From NCBI RefSeq assembly GCF_030867095.1, contig NC_081835.1, positions 39,291,892-39,355,891 of the forward strand: a stretch of DNA of 64,000 bases, written 5' to 3'. The DNA is from Alligator mississippiensis (Eukaryota; Chordata; Crocodylia; Alligatoridae). Under the pieces are notes generated by a model, which saw only the letters and a program-made list of their open reading frames with translations, was not told the origin of the DNA and made no database searches. The position numbers and the translations under genes were made by a program. Positions 1-11,620 of the stretch are shown here, piece after piece (the stretch's first letter is position 1; each line of letters opens with the position of its first letter).

Positions 1-329
1 GCGCTGGCAGGGTTTTTGCGCTGTCCCCCCAGCTCTGCGCCTGCTTTGGGGGCTGCGCTGAGATCCTCCCTGGGCACAGGCTGTGCTCGGTGTTGTGGCG
101 AGGGCTGCTCGGGTGATGTCTGGCATGGGGAGACGGTCAGACCAGTTGCTCAGGGCAGGATGCTTTTCCTCAGATGCAGGATGGGGAAAGGATGCGCCGA
201 AGCCTGAGTCATACAGATGTTTCCAGGCCTGGGCCATCCCTTCAGCTGAGCTGATTCCTTACAGCAGCTTTTTAAATCAGGATCAGGAAAAGGCCACAGA
301 CCCAAATCAGGACCCAGGGGTGACCTGGT

Positions 330-679
330 AGCAGCCTATAAGTACATGATGGGGGTGCATCAGGATCTGGGGGAGTGCCTGTTCACCGGGGAACCCTAAG
401 GGAAGACAAGGTCCAGTGGTCACAAACAGTCATTTTAGGCTGGACATAAGGAAAAACTTCTTTACTGTCTGAGCCCCTCAAGGCCTGGAACAGACTCCTC
501 CCCCCCCCCCCCCCCAAGAAATGGTGCAAGCACCTACTCTGGATACCTTTAAGAAACATTTAGATGCTTATCTTGCTGGGATCTTTTGACCCTAGTTGAC
601 TTCCTGCCCCTGGGGCAGAGGGCTGGACCCAATGATCTTATAAGGTCCCTTCCAGCCCTAATGTCTATGAAATCTATGT
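330..679 (+). mobile_element. CR1 LINE, 3' end fragment
   Basis: The sequence encodes the end of the CR1 reverse-transcriptase ORF region and its 3' UTR, including the typical GGTCCCTTCCAGCCCTA stretch and a terminal repeat of CTATGAAAT type at the right end. It is 5'-truncated. A C16 tract (500-515) interrupts it. Confidence 0.8.
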
Positions 680-1381
680 GAACCAGCAGGGGGGAAAATA
701 AAATAATACTGAAAGTAGCCTCAGGGGACTGCACTTGCAGAGAGCAAGGCTGTCTGGAGCCTGGGGTTAGCTAAGGTCTAGCAGCTCCAGGGAGGGGCTG
801 TGAGCAAGGCTTCTCTTTTGTTTATAGGAGCCCTGCAGGCCCTCAAAGCCTCTGAAAGATAAGAGGCTACAGAGCAAGTGAAGCCTGGGAGAAGCCTAGC
901 AAGCAGGAGGCATGAAACCAGTGGAAAGCTAAGCGGCAGTTTATTTGTTTAACTGTTTCTTTTGCATCTCTTGCAAGCCCAGGGTGATGGTGCTATGGAT
1001 TTAACTCAGCTGCAGCAAAGGTGAGGACCCTGAACAGTGAGTCCTTAGCTAAAGCCAGCAGCAAAAGTAAAAGTGGTCAGCTTGGGGTGCCTGGCCAAAC
1101 ATGCCTAGCTCTGCTCTGCACAGAAGCTACCCATAATAGTATACAATATACAGTTGAGAGGCACACCATGTAACCAACTCACTTACATATATCTCAATAA
1201 ACAGGTAAGTCCCCAGAGTATTTCTTGCCATAACATCTCTGACACCCCTCACTTACTAACACTATACATTGATAGGCCATGATATTCACGCAGGGGGAGA
1301 CTTTTGGTCTGATAGTCTTAGAACAAGAACAGAAGTAAATGACTCCTGAGTTTCAAACCTAGCTCTGAAACCAATTCCCTG
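680..1381. other. Unassigned stretch
   Basis: No gene, open frame of note or recognisable repeat end is seen. It may include old ERV-related sequence next to the LTR-like element on its right, but I cannot show that. Confidence 0.4.
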
Positions 1382-1388
1382 TGTATAA

Positions 1389-2164
1389 TTGTTGGCTACA
1401 AATGTCCAACTCGGGATCCTTAAAATTCTAGTTTATTAGGAGGATTGAAATACTGTAATGAATTAAATCATAAACCTTGGGGCTGGTCCCCCCGCCCCAC
1501 ACACACACACACAGTAGCAAGCTACAGAGTCAGGTATACCTATCCTACAAGCGCTGGAGTCTGCCGTCGATGGCCAGTCGAGGCTTCTTTCAGCATGGTG
1601 TTATCCTCCAGAAGGGGGTCGCCGGCTGGTCCTTCTGGCTGGACAGGTCTGGTCAAGTTGGAGATCAAGAGGGTGCCGCTGAGGGTCACTTTTCACTGCC
1701 TTTTATCTGTCCTTGGCAAACTTTGGTGACTCCCTAGTTTTCAGGTTTGCCCAATCCAGGGGTCGTTGACCCTCGTGGGACTTCTCCCCCCTCGGTGGCT
1801 ACTGGATGGCATCTGTCAGCCCCAGGGGTCATCCGCATGAACATACAGGTTTGGGAGTCCGCTGATGAATTTAGAATAGGGCTCTGGGAGTGGTCGATCT
1901 GGAGATATTCAGCCCAAAAGTTGGTCCCTGGCGTTGATTAACTCAGGCCAGGGCTTCTAGCCCTTGATCAGTGACATTTAGGATTTCCTGGTTGTTACAT
2001 TGTCTTCTATTGAGTTCTTCCCTTGGTTGATCTGCAGCTTCCAGGTGTTAATTGCTGTCTGCTACTATGTTACACATTCAATCACTGATTCACTCGCTCT
2101 TTCAGGGGCCAGCCTGATACAGGGAAGGGCAGTTTGATTCCTGCCCTTGTTAACATTGTTACAA
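1389..2164 (-). mobile_element. LTR-like solo element
   Basis: A 776-bp block is flanked by a perfect 7-bp direct repeat, TGTATAA (1382-1388 and 2165-2171). Read on the minus strand it begins TTGTAACAATG and has a TATA-like GATAAAAGG around 1690. An AATAAA signal lies at 1432-1437, close to its right end, which is the layout of a retroviral LTR. No second copy or internal region adjoins it, so it would be a solo LTR fossil. The 7-bp repeat is longer than the usual 4-6 bp, so the exact ends are uncertain. A CA microsatellite lies at 1498-1514. Confidence 0.5.
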
Positions 2165-2171
2165 TGTATAA

Positions 2172-3259
2172 CTTACTTATGAAACTAAAACACATTTAGT
2201 TGGAAGTTGAAAGGTGAGGAGCATAAAATATAAGCTACAAATGCCATGGCACACAAAGAGATAAAAAATACCAAACTACAAAGGGAGATACAAAATGCGC
2301 GCACACAAATTTTAAAACACAATTCCTTATCTTAAAGTGAAAGAGAGAGGAAGGAAGAAAAGGTAGAAAAAGAGAAACATATCCAAAGAGGGGAGAGCAA
2401 ATGCAGGCAAGAGAAAAAGGGGGCTTTCTGCTACATAATTGAGATTCTCAACTACCTTCTCTGCTTTTTAATATCTCCAGCTGTAAAAGGGATGCAATGA
2501 CACTTTAGGACTTACTCTTTATAGCAGCTTATGAACTAACACTCATACTATTCTGTACTATGCTATAACTATGAAAACTATTATACAAGTGCCATATAGA
2601 GAAGCAATATTAATTAAATCACATTCACTAGCAGCAAATCAAATATTAGGGGTTCAAGCCTTCAGTTGAGCTTTGCTACCTGATACAGATGAAGAGAAGT
2701 TGCAAACCTCTGTCTTTTCCCTTCTGTTACACATTGTGATGGCTGCAGGGATCCCAAAGGGAGCATATTCTCAGCTGAGGATCATGTGCATCACTACTCA
2801 TTTTGCTTCAACTGTTGCACTCTTTTTCTGGAAGTGAGGACAACAGTGACCTGGAATAGGCCTGGCCATTTTCTAAGCCCCAGAGGCCACACCAGCAGAG
2901 ACCAGGATTGCTGCATGGATACTTCTCCACACATCATCACTGCCCTGCATGCCCACATAAGCACTACCCCTCAGTGCTGCCACCTACTGCTGTGCCACAC
3001 AGATATGCAAGCATGACTCCTCCACCCTTCTACACTGCAATGAGCACCTGCACAGCTATCCCTCCCCCTCATTCCTGTACTGCACAAGCACAATAGCTCC
3101 TCATCCCATCCCAACCATGGCCCAGGACACCTTTAGGTCCCTGTGCTGCCTTATCCTTTGCAGCTGGAGGAGGGAGGGGGAAGCCTGGAAATTCCAGCTG
3201 CTGCTGCTGTTGCAGCTGGAGTTACTGGGGAGTGTGTTGGCCAGGTGAGACCCTAGAGG
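2172..3259. other. Unassigned AT-rich stretch
   Basis: I see no coding exon or recognisable repeat end. Short open frames near 2786-3096 have no family resemblance. Confidence 0.4.
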
Positions 3260-3911
3260 CAGTAGTGGATTAAGATTAATTGGGGCCCTGGGCAAACAGA
3301 AAATTTGAGGCCCCCCACCGTGTGAGGGCAGGTTTCCTCTGCCAGGGGGCTGCAGCTGGGCCCACCTGGCCTCCTCAGTGCATCTGGGATGAGTCAGGGG
3401 GCATGAGCACCGCTGAGGTAAAGGCAGCCCCAGCCCCTCTCTTGGTGGGTGTCACACAGTTGGTGCTGTGGTCCCCCACTGCCATGGGATGGGCTGGGCC
3501 TGGGGCCAACTTGGTGGATGGGGCATAAGTTCTGCCCCTTGCTGCCCATCTGCCTATCCCTTTGCTGGCCGCTCTGCCAGCCCGGGTGGGTGGGGCTGTT
3601 CCATCCTGGCTGTCCCAGCGGCTCTGGTGCCAATGGCCATGTGCAGATGGTGGAAAGTGGGAATGGAAGCAAGGCTGCCCATGGAGCCTCCTGGCAGCAG
3701 ATGGCCCCAGGAATCCACTGCTATCTTCAGGGAGCTCCATGTCTATCCCTAGCCCCTGGCCAGGAGGAGGCACACACTGCCCACCCTGGATGCCCATGGC
3801 CAGGATGCCCTCCTGGACTGTGCTGACCCTGGCTCCCAAAGGGGGCTTCTGATTGGCAGGGACCCCTGGGCTTAGGGGGACCAAGGGGACCCTTGCATTA
3901 ATCTGCCTCTG
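3260..3911. mobile_element. hAT-type MITE
   Basis: The left end CAGTAGTGGATTAAG is the imperfect inverse of the right end (CAGAGGCAGATTAATG read on the minus strand). The flanks CCTAGAGG and GCTAGAGA share CTAGAG, a decayed 8-bp target duplication. The GC-rich interior carries open frames in several registers, which look compositional. Confidence 0.6.
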
Positions 3912-5742
3912 GCTAGAGACTGCAATTTAACCCCCTGTGGAAGGCATGCAACCTACATGCCACTAACTTAACAGCACTGACATAGAACCAACTTTGTTCA
4001 AGGGGCCCCTAAAGTGGAAAGTTCCTTGAACAGCTATTCTGCCCTTCTGAGGCTTTAAGTCAGGACTATAAGCATGAAAATAACAGAAAGGATGGTACAT
4101 AAAGGGGAACAATAACTAGACCTCTTGGTTGCTTAGGCTTGGCATGTTGTGAGTAACCCAATGGCTTCAAATTAACCCCAGGAAGAAGACTGACCCTTTA
4201 TACACAGGAGTTTCTGGGATTATTTTTGCTTGTTATCTTCCTTTTAGCAATGAGACTGACTGATAACTTGCACATCTTCATGTCTTAAGTGGGTTCTGAG
4301 TCCAGTACTCTAACTGCAGCTGTGAAAATAAACTATTAGTCTCAGTACAGTGTACCCTCTTCAAGTGAGAGGAGAAGCACTGGGAGCCTGCCCCTACAAA
4401 CATAAACTACAGCAATGGAGATACCTTTTCTCCCTAATTCAAGCCATTATGGTCTGCCCCACTGAGAAATTTCTGACACAACAAATGATGTTATCATTGA
4501 CTGCCTGCCTGAGGTAGGGTATGTCAGCAATATTGGAGGGTCTGGTGGGTGACACATACCTCTGAGCCACAGCACCACTCTTTTAAGTTCTTTGGGGTGC
4601 AGGTCATATGTTTGTTCTGCATTTATACAGTGTGATTCTGGTCCAGAGCTGGGGCTTGTAGGTAGTACTGAAAAACAAATAATCACTTTTAATTACAATG
4701 CACATAACCAAGCTGAATTTCAATATGCACTTAAGTTTAGGGAAAGACCAGCAGGCTAATATTTTTTAATAAAACCTTGTTTAGTCTTGGGCTGTTCAGC
4801 AGCATGGTTAAGCATGCAGAGGGAAGGTGGGGGGAGGCGGGGTGTCAAAATGGGAAATAGTTAACGGTAAACCTGACACTCAGCTGCCATGAAAAGGTTC
4901 CTGTCTCTGGACAATGACGCTGGATTAAAGTTACTCCTCTTCTATGCTGCATTGTATCACACAGTCTATTTTGGTCAGGAAGTAGCTGAGTCCATATTTG
5001 GGAAACACTCACACTGAAGGACAGCATGAATGTCAGTGATAAAGGAATGACTACTCAGAAAAATAGAGTTTTGCAAGCTTCGTGAAGAGTCAGGAAGCAA
5101 TGGTTCATCTTGTAGGACCTATCATCACCCTTTTGAGCACCTTTATGAGCAATGTGAATGCATCTCAGGGAAAAAGAAGTAAAGGAAAAGCTAAACTCAC
5201 CAGCCATGGATAAAAAAATGGAGATTTTAAACTGCAGAGTGTAATGCATTGGTATAGCTGAGACTTTGTGCACACCAGTTGCATGACATGCCAAAGGCTA
5301 CAGCCAGCCTGACCCCAACCCCTGGCAATAAGTTATCTCAGAGGTATAACTTTAAATGTTGGCATCCTGGGCAGCAGGGAGGATGGGGGTTGGCGGGGGG
5401 GGGAGGAAGAGAAGCGGGAGGGAGAAGTGGGTGCTTACTTCCCTGCACAGAGGCTGCCCCAGTTGTATCTGCAAAACAAGCTGCTGCTGCCTCAATTCAA
5501 ACTCCCTGAACAGGGGCTGCTGCAGTGGCAATGGAACAGGTTCTCTGGGGGCTGCCTTTCTGAAAGGAGTACCCAGGACTGGTACCCCCATTCAAACCAC
5601 CCACAGCACTCCCTCCCAGTTACATTACTGCTTTATTTTGTGTAACAACTACTGAGCTCTGCTGCTATAACCAAAGCTCCAGACAAATCTGGATCTGCAG
5701 CTTTGCCACCTCTCCCCAAGTTTTGCATTTAGTGATCTCTGA
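3912..5742. other. Unassigned stretch
   Basis: The sequence appears unique. No exon with plausible splice sites and no repeat ends were recognised. Confidence 0.4.
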
Positions 5743-6573
5743 GATTCATAGACTCATAGATGCTAGGCTGGAAGGGACCTCAATGGATCATTGAGTCAAC
5801 CCCCTGCCCGTGGCAGGAAAAAGTGCTGGTGTCATATGACTCCAGCCAGGTGCTTGTCCAGTCTCTTCTTGAAGACCCCCCAGGTAGGAGACAGCACCAC
5901 CTCCCTTGGAAGCCCGTTCCAGATTCTGGCAACCCTATGTGAAGAAGTTCTTTTTGATATGCAGCCTAAATCTACTCTCTATCAGCTTGTGGCTGTTGTT
6001 CTTGGTTATTCCAAGGGATGCCCTGGTAAACAGAGCATCTCCTATTCTCTACTGCACCCCCTGGTGAATTTGTATACTGCCACAAGATCCCCCCTCAGCC
6101 TTCTCTTGCTGAGGCTGAAAAGGTCCAGGTCCCTTAGCTTTTCCTCATAGGGCCTTCCATGCAGGCTTCTAACCATACAAGTGACCCTCCTCTGGACCCT
6201 CTCAAGGTTGTCCACATCCCTCTTGAATTGCAGCACCCAGAATTGGACACAATACTCCAGCTGCAGCCTGACCAGTGCTGCATAGAAGGGAAGCATCACT
6301 TCCCTGGACCTGTTCGTGATGCACCTACTAATGCATGGCAAAGTGCAGTTAGCTCTGCTAATTGCTTTGTCACACTGATGACTCATTCATCTTGGAGTCA
6401 ACAACAACTCTGAGACCTCTTTCCACTGCTGTGCTGCTGAGAAGGTCATCCCCCCGCCAATAGGTGTGCTGGTGATTCCCTTTCCCTAGGTGCAGCACCT
6501 TGCACTTGTCTTTGTTGAACTGCATCCTACTGTTCTCTGACCACTTCTCTAACCTGTCCAGGTCCTCCTGGAT

Positions 6574-7120
6574 TCAGTTTCTTTTCCTCAGTGTGTTTAC
6601 TTCACCCCATAGTTTTGTGTCATCTGCAAATTTGGACAGAATGCTTTCCATGACCTCATCCAGGTCGCTGATAAAGATATTGAACAGCACTGGCCCAAGG
6701 ACCGAGCCTTGGGTGACCCCACTGCCCACATCTTTCCTGGTCAATACTGACCCATCCACCACCACGCTCTGGGTATGACCCTTAAGCCAATTTGCCACCC
6801 ATATGACTGTGTAATCATCTATGGCACAGCCATTCAATTTGTTTATGAGAACAGGATGGGATAGCATGTCAAAGGCCTTCTTAAAGTCCAAGTAGATGAC
6901 AACTACCTTGACTTCTGCATCTAAGTATTTAGTGACCTGATCATAGAAAGAAACAAGGTTAGTCAGGCAGGATCTACCTGCTATGAACCCATGCTGGTTG
7001 CCCTTCAGTATTATATTACCTGCTGGACTCCTACAAATGAGATCCTTGATAATTTTTTCAAGGGTTTTCCCAAGGATGGAGGTGAGACTAACTGATCTTT
7101 GGTTACCTGGATCCTCGTTC
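6574..7120 (-). pseudogene. CR1 reverse transcriptase remnant
   Basis: The frame holds RT blocks in order: [57 protein letters not shown] and the catalytic [11 protein letters not shown]. The catalytic aspartates D-D are kept. The upstream part is cut off by the solo LTR, and the remainder of ORF2 lies at 7975-8304 and 10223-11467. Confidence 0.8.
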
Positions 7121-7125
7121 CTCCC

Positions 7126-7969
7126 TGTGGGAGGAGAAGGTTGGTCTAGTTTGGTCTTCCTCCGAACCCGCCTGCCACGACTTGGATCGAAAGAGAAAAT
7201 ATGTTCAGCGTTAGATATAGAGTGAGGAAACACCACAGAATCCAGGTGATGAGCTCACACAGTGCAAGTTTATTCCTTCGCTTGAGGTTACAGTGTTGCA
7301 TTTTCCTCGCTAATTACCTCATTAGCAAGGGAACATTGGCTTAGCTGATAAGGAAGTGTGGCAGTCCCCAGCATTCTGGGTATCCCAGGCTACATAGTAT
7401 CTATGGATTGTTCTCCACTAATTGATTCACTAGTGGGGCACATTCCCCATGCCTCCATGGGCCCCAAACTGGGAGCTGCCTTTGCTGCTCCCTCCCCGCT
7501 GAAGGTGAGTCCCAACACTGTCCATCATTGCCCAGAGGGGTGGATAGCTTCTAGTTGCTTTTGCTGCTTGCGCTCCAGCCCCAGAGCACTCTCCCTCTGA
7601 GTTCTCCTTGGCGGCGATTTCCCAGCTATTCCCCAGACTCACCAGACTAGTCGTGGATCTTCGGTAAGTACTTTGCCTGCTTGGGGCCAGCCGTCCCTCT
7701 GCACCTCATAGTCCCGGGCACCCTCTGAGGCAGCCGGCCGGCGTCTCTCTCTTTCTGCCTCCTCTTCTCCCCTCATGGATTGTCCTTTGTCCTCCGTGCC
7801 CGAAGGCAAAGTGTGTTTGCTTGCCACCCAGTTTATATTGGCCACAGTGGGCTAATTACCCTGAACATCCCCTGGTGAGTCATCCCCTCCACCTGTGCGA
7901 GGCGTTTTCCTAGTTACCTGCTCCCAGGGCTCTCTCAGTAATGGGGCTCTTGCCTGAGCCCCTGTTATA
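7126..7969 (-). mobile_element. Solo LTR of an endogenous retrovirus
   Basis: This is an 844-bp insertion inside the CR1, flanked by a perfect 5-bp duplication CTCCC (7121-7125 and 7970-7974). Read on the minus strand it contains a CCAAT/TATA pair (GGCCAATATAAACTGG near 7829) and an AATAAA signal near 7265-7270, about 140 bp before its end in CCCACA. No internal viral region is present. Confidence 0.8.
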
Positions 7970-8304
7970 CTCCCCTTCTTGAAAATAGGAACCACACTGG
8001 CCCTTTTTCAGTCCTCTGGGACCTCACCTGAGCACCACGAGTACTCAAACAGCTGTGCCAGTGGCTCTGCTATGACACTGGCTAATTCTTTCAGTACCTT
8101 GGGATGGAGCTTGTCTGGTCCCACAGACTTAAACACATCCAACCCCTCCAAGCGTCTCTTTACTAGGTTGGCACTGACAGTAGGTAGGCTGGTGTTCCTC
8201 CTGCTTCTATCTGTAATGCTTTGGGGAGATTTGTCTAGATCCACGTTCAAGAATACAGAGGCAAAAAACTCATTGAAGACCTCTGCTTTGTCCCTCCTAT
8301 CTGT

Positions 8305-9125
8305 TAGGGTTGTGTGAAGCTTCGGTCCCTGATTCTATTCAGCAGCGATTCAGCCCAATTTGGTGGCCAAATCTCCAAATCCAAATCAAATCAGAGGACC
8401 CTTTAATCTCTCCAAATCAAATTGGAACCCTCCAAATTAATTTGGAGAGATTCGGAAAGATTCAGAGATTTGGACATAGACACAGCTTTAAATGTTTTTT
8501 CTATATACCTCTAGGTAGCAGGTGGCTCGTGAATGCTGCGATGCTGGGGTGCAGGGAGTGTCCCACAAGACCACAGGGGGGTCCCCAGCACACTCAGCAG
8601 CAGACCTGGAAGTGGACCAGAAGCACTTCCGGTCCACTTTCAGGTCTGCAGGAGAGCGCACTGGGGGGGCTCCCCCCACACTTCCCTGGCTCAGCAACTG
8701 GTGCCTCCTGGGTCTGGGAGGTGGCACCTGGGGTCCCCCTGCAGCTGATCGTCGAGCTGGAGGAGCGCGGGGGTGGGGGCAGCGTGCTTCCCAGCAGACC
8801 TGGAAGTGGACTAAAAGTACTTCTGTTCCACTTCCGGGTTTGCCACCAAGCACGTGGAGGGGCCCTCTGCACTCCTGTGGGATGCTGCATGCGCCCCAGC
8901 ATTGCAGTGCTCATGAGCTGCACTGCTACCTCAAGGTATGTAGAAAAAACCTTCAAACCTGTGTCTATGTCCAAATTGCTGATTCTCCAAACTGGCATCA
9001 AATCTTCAGATTCGGATTTGGCTGAATTGAATCAGGGACAGTGATCTGAATCAACAAATCAAATCACTGTCCCTGATTCAGGCCAAATCTGAATCCAAAT
9101 CATATAGGGTCTGCTTTGCACACCT
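8305..9125. mobile_element. Foldback hAT MITE (family A, copy 1)
   Basis: The element is flanked by a perfect 8-bp duplication CTATCTGT (8297-8304 and 9126-9133). The ends are TAGGGTTGTGTGAAGC and the inverse of GCTTTGCACACCT. Internally the left arm (TACCTCTAGGTAGCAGGTGG, near 8508) pairs with the right arm near 8915-8945, so much of the element is one imperfect palindrome. Outer parts are rich in repeated ATTCG/CAAATC words, and the centre is GC-rich. There is no transposase. It was inserted in the minus-strand CR1. Confidence 0.85.
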
Positions 9126-9137
9126 CTATCTGTCACA

Positions 9138-10222
9138 TAGGGCTGCGCGAAGCTTCGGATGGTGATTCAATTTGGAGGAGATTCGGCCGATTCGGTGGCT
9201 GAATCTCCAAATCTGAATTGAATCAGGGGACCAATTAAAAGGTCCAAATCAATCTGAAGTTCTCTGAATAGATTTGGAAAAGATTAAGAGAGCTTTGGTG
9301 ATTCAGCCAGTCCCTGCCCGCTGCAGCAGGGAGCTGGACCTGGACTCCATGCCACTAAGTAGGGGGCAGGGAGGGGAGGCTGGAGGAGGGGGGAGGGGAG
9401 CATGGGGGGACCCCTGCCTGGCCCTGTCCCCTGCCTGCTCCCCCAGCTCCCCCTGACCCCCCCCCATGGCTGCCCCACCTGGCCCCAGCTCCTGGCCCTT
9501 TAAAAAAAGCCCCCCGTCACCAGCTGCTGCCAGGTGGGAGGGAAATTCCTGCTGCCCCCCACTGCCCCATGCTGTGTGAGGGGCCCTGTAATGAGCCCTC
9601 CTGATTCCCTCGCTCTCCTAGCCCCTCCCCATAGCTGCCCCACCTGCCCCAACTCCGGCCCTTTAAGAAAAAAACAACTCCACTGAACTCACCAGCTCCT
9701 GCAGCGGCCTTGGGGCTTCTGGGGGCTCATGCAAAGCCCCCCATGTGGCATAGGGCAGTGGGGGGCAGTGGGGATCATCCCCCCACTGGGCAGCACCCGG
9801 TGAGTGCGGGCTTTTCTTTGGGTTTTTTTTTTTAAACAGCCAGAGCTGGGGTGGGTGGGGTAGCCATGGGGAGGGGGGCTGGGAGAGCGGGGGGAGCCAG
9901 GGGGACTCATAACAAAGCCCCATCATGCAGTGTGGGGCAGTGGGAGGTAGTGAGATTAGCCCCCCTGCCTGGCAGTAGCTGGTGAGTAGAGGCTTTTTTT
10001 TTTCAAAGTGCTGGGAGCTGAGCAGGCAGGGCTGCCATTGCTGGGAGAGCAGACAGGAATGGGATCCTGTGTGATCGGGAGATTCACCAGCAGCCGAATC
10101 TCTGAATCAGATTTGGCGAAATCGATTCTGGACAGTGATTCGAATCGCCAAATCGAATCACTGTCCCCCAAATCAGCCGAATCCGAATCCAAGGCAAATA
10201 CTTGCCACTTTGCACAGGGCTA
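9138..10222. mobile_element. Foldback hAT MITE (family A, copy 2)
   Basis: It has the same ends as its neighbour (TAGGGCTGCGCGAAGC, and the inverse of TTTGCACAGGGCTA). The flanks CTGTCACA (9130-9137) and CCATCACC (10223-10230) are a decayed copy of one 8-bp target, since the uninterrupted CR1 would read CTGTCACC. The interior differs from copy 1 but is also palindromic: the GC-rich block around 9420-9640 is the inverse of that around 9850-10030, with paired poly-A and poly-T tracts. Confidence 0.8.
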
Positions 10223-11620
10223 CCATCACCAGATGCCCTAGTGTATCTTGCAGGGGTCCTATGCTGCCCTGCACCTTCTTTTTGCTCCCTATATACCTGA
10301 AGGACTTTATGTTGTCCTTAATTTTTGTTGCCAGCCTAAGTTCTAATCCTGCCTTGGCCTTCCCGATTCCCTGCAAATGCGAGCCAAGGAGGTATACTCC
10401 TCCTTGGTAGCTATCCCTTGCTTCCACTGCCTGTATGCCCCTTTTTTTGCCCTTAGGCTTTCCTAGATTTCCCTGTTTAGCCAGGAGGGCTTCTTGGCCC
10501 CTTGGTTCCCTTTTCTATGCAGTGGGATTCCCTCTTTCTGTGCCCCTAGGATCACTTCCTTGAGGAATGACCACCCTTCCTGGACCTCCACTTTGTCAAT
10601 GTTCTTGAGCTTTAATGCCCCACTAACTAATCTCTTAAGCACACTGAAGTCAGCCTTTCTGAAGTCTAGCACTTCTGCCCTGCTGGTTACTTTTTCCACC
10701 CTTTGCCAGATAGTGAATTCAATCAATTGATGGTCACTATCCCCTAGGTTACCTTGTACTTGCAGATCCCGCACCAGGTATTCCCTGTAGCCAAGTCCAG
10801 CAAGGCATTTCTCCTAGTGGGATCATATACCTCCTGCGTTAAGTGGAGGTCCTGTATGCAGGTTAAGAACCTACATGAGCAGTTAGTCCTGGCTGACTGA
10901 TCCTCCCAGCTGTCAGGGTAGTTTAGGTCACCCATGACAACTGTATCTCTTGACTGTATGGCCTCTGAGAGCTGCCTGGAGAATTTCAGGTCTAGCTCAT
11001 CCTCCTGGTATGGTGGTCTATAGTAGACCCCCACTACCAAGTCCCTTTCCCCCTAACTCCCTTGCATTCTAACCCACAGTACCTCAGTTTGGCCCTCCTC
11101 TGATCCACTCTTGATTATAGAAGATGTATATTTTTCCTTAACATGGAGAGCAAAACCTGCCCCTTTTTTCCCCCACTCTATCCTGTCTGTACAACTTATA
11201 ACCTTCAATGCCTACTACCCAATCGTGAGTAGGGTTTCACCAGGTTTCAGTTAGCCCAACCAGGTCAAAGTTGTTGCTTGCAAGCAGGAGTGCAAGTTCC
11301 TCCTGTTTGTTCCCCATGCTCCTAGCATTAGTGTAGAGACATTTAACCCCCACAATGGATGGCCTTGGTACCCCCCTGTCCTGACGTCTATTGGGCCCCT
11401 TAGTGCTTACTTGGACTGATCCAGTGCATGGCTCATGGCTCTCTGATCCTAGGTTCTCTTTGTCCACTGCATCCCCATCCCCATCCCCTGATCAACCTAG
11501 TTTAAAGCCCTTTGGGGGAGATCAGCCAACGTGTAAGAGAACAGACTCTTACCTTTAGAAGAAAGATGAAGACCATCTCGTCTATGAAGGGACCAGTTCT
11601 ATGTCTTAATAGACAGTACT

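Larger units (their letters stand above)
5743..11620 (-). mobile_element. CR1 LINE, long copy interrupted by three insertions
   Basis: The 3' end is at about 5743 (terminal ATAGACTCATAGATG inverse, then the CR1 3' UTR). ORF2 remnants follow upstream: the RT palm with a [10 protein letters not shown] motif and the preceding [13 protein letters not shown] and YLDFKKAFD motifs (6574-7110), the RT N-terminal part (8008-8250) and endonuclease parts (10463-11467, including CLYTNARSMGNKQEEL and TGDLNYPDSWED-like motifs). Later insertions split it: a solo LTR (7126-7969) and two foldback hAT elements (8305-9125, 9138-10222). The 5' limit is approximate. Confidence 0.85.
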
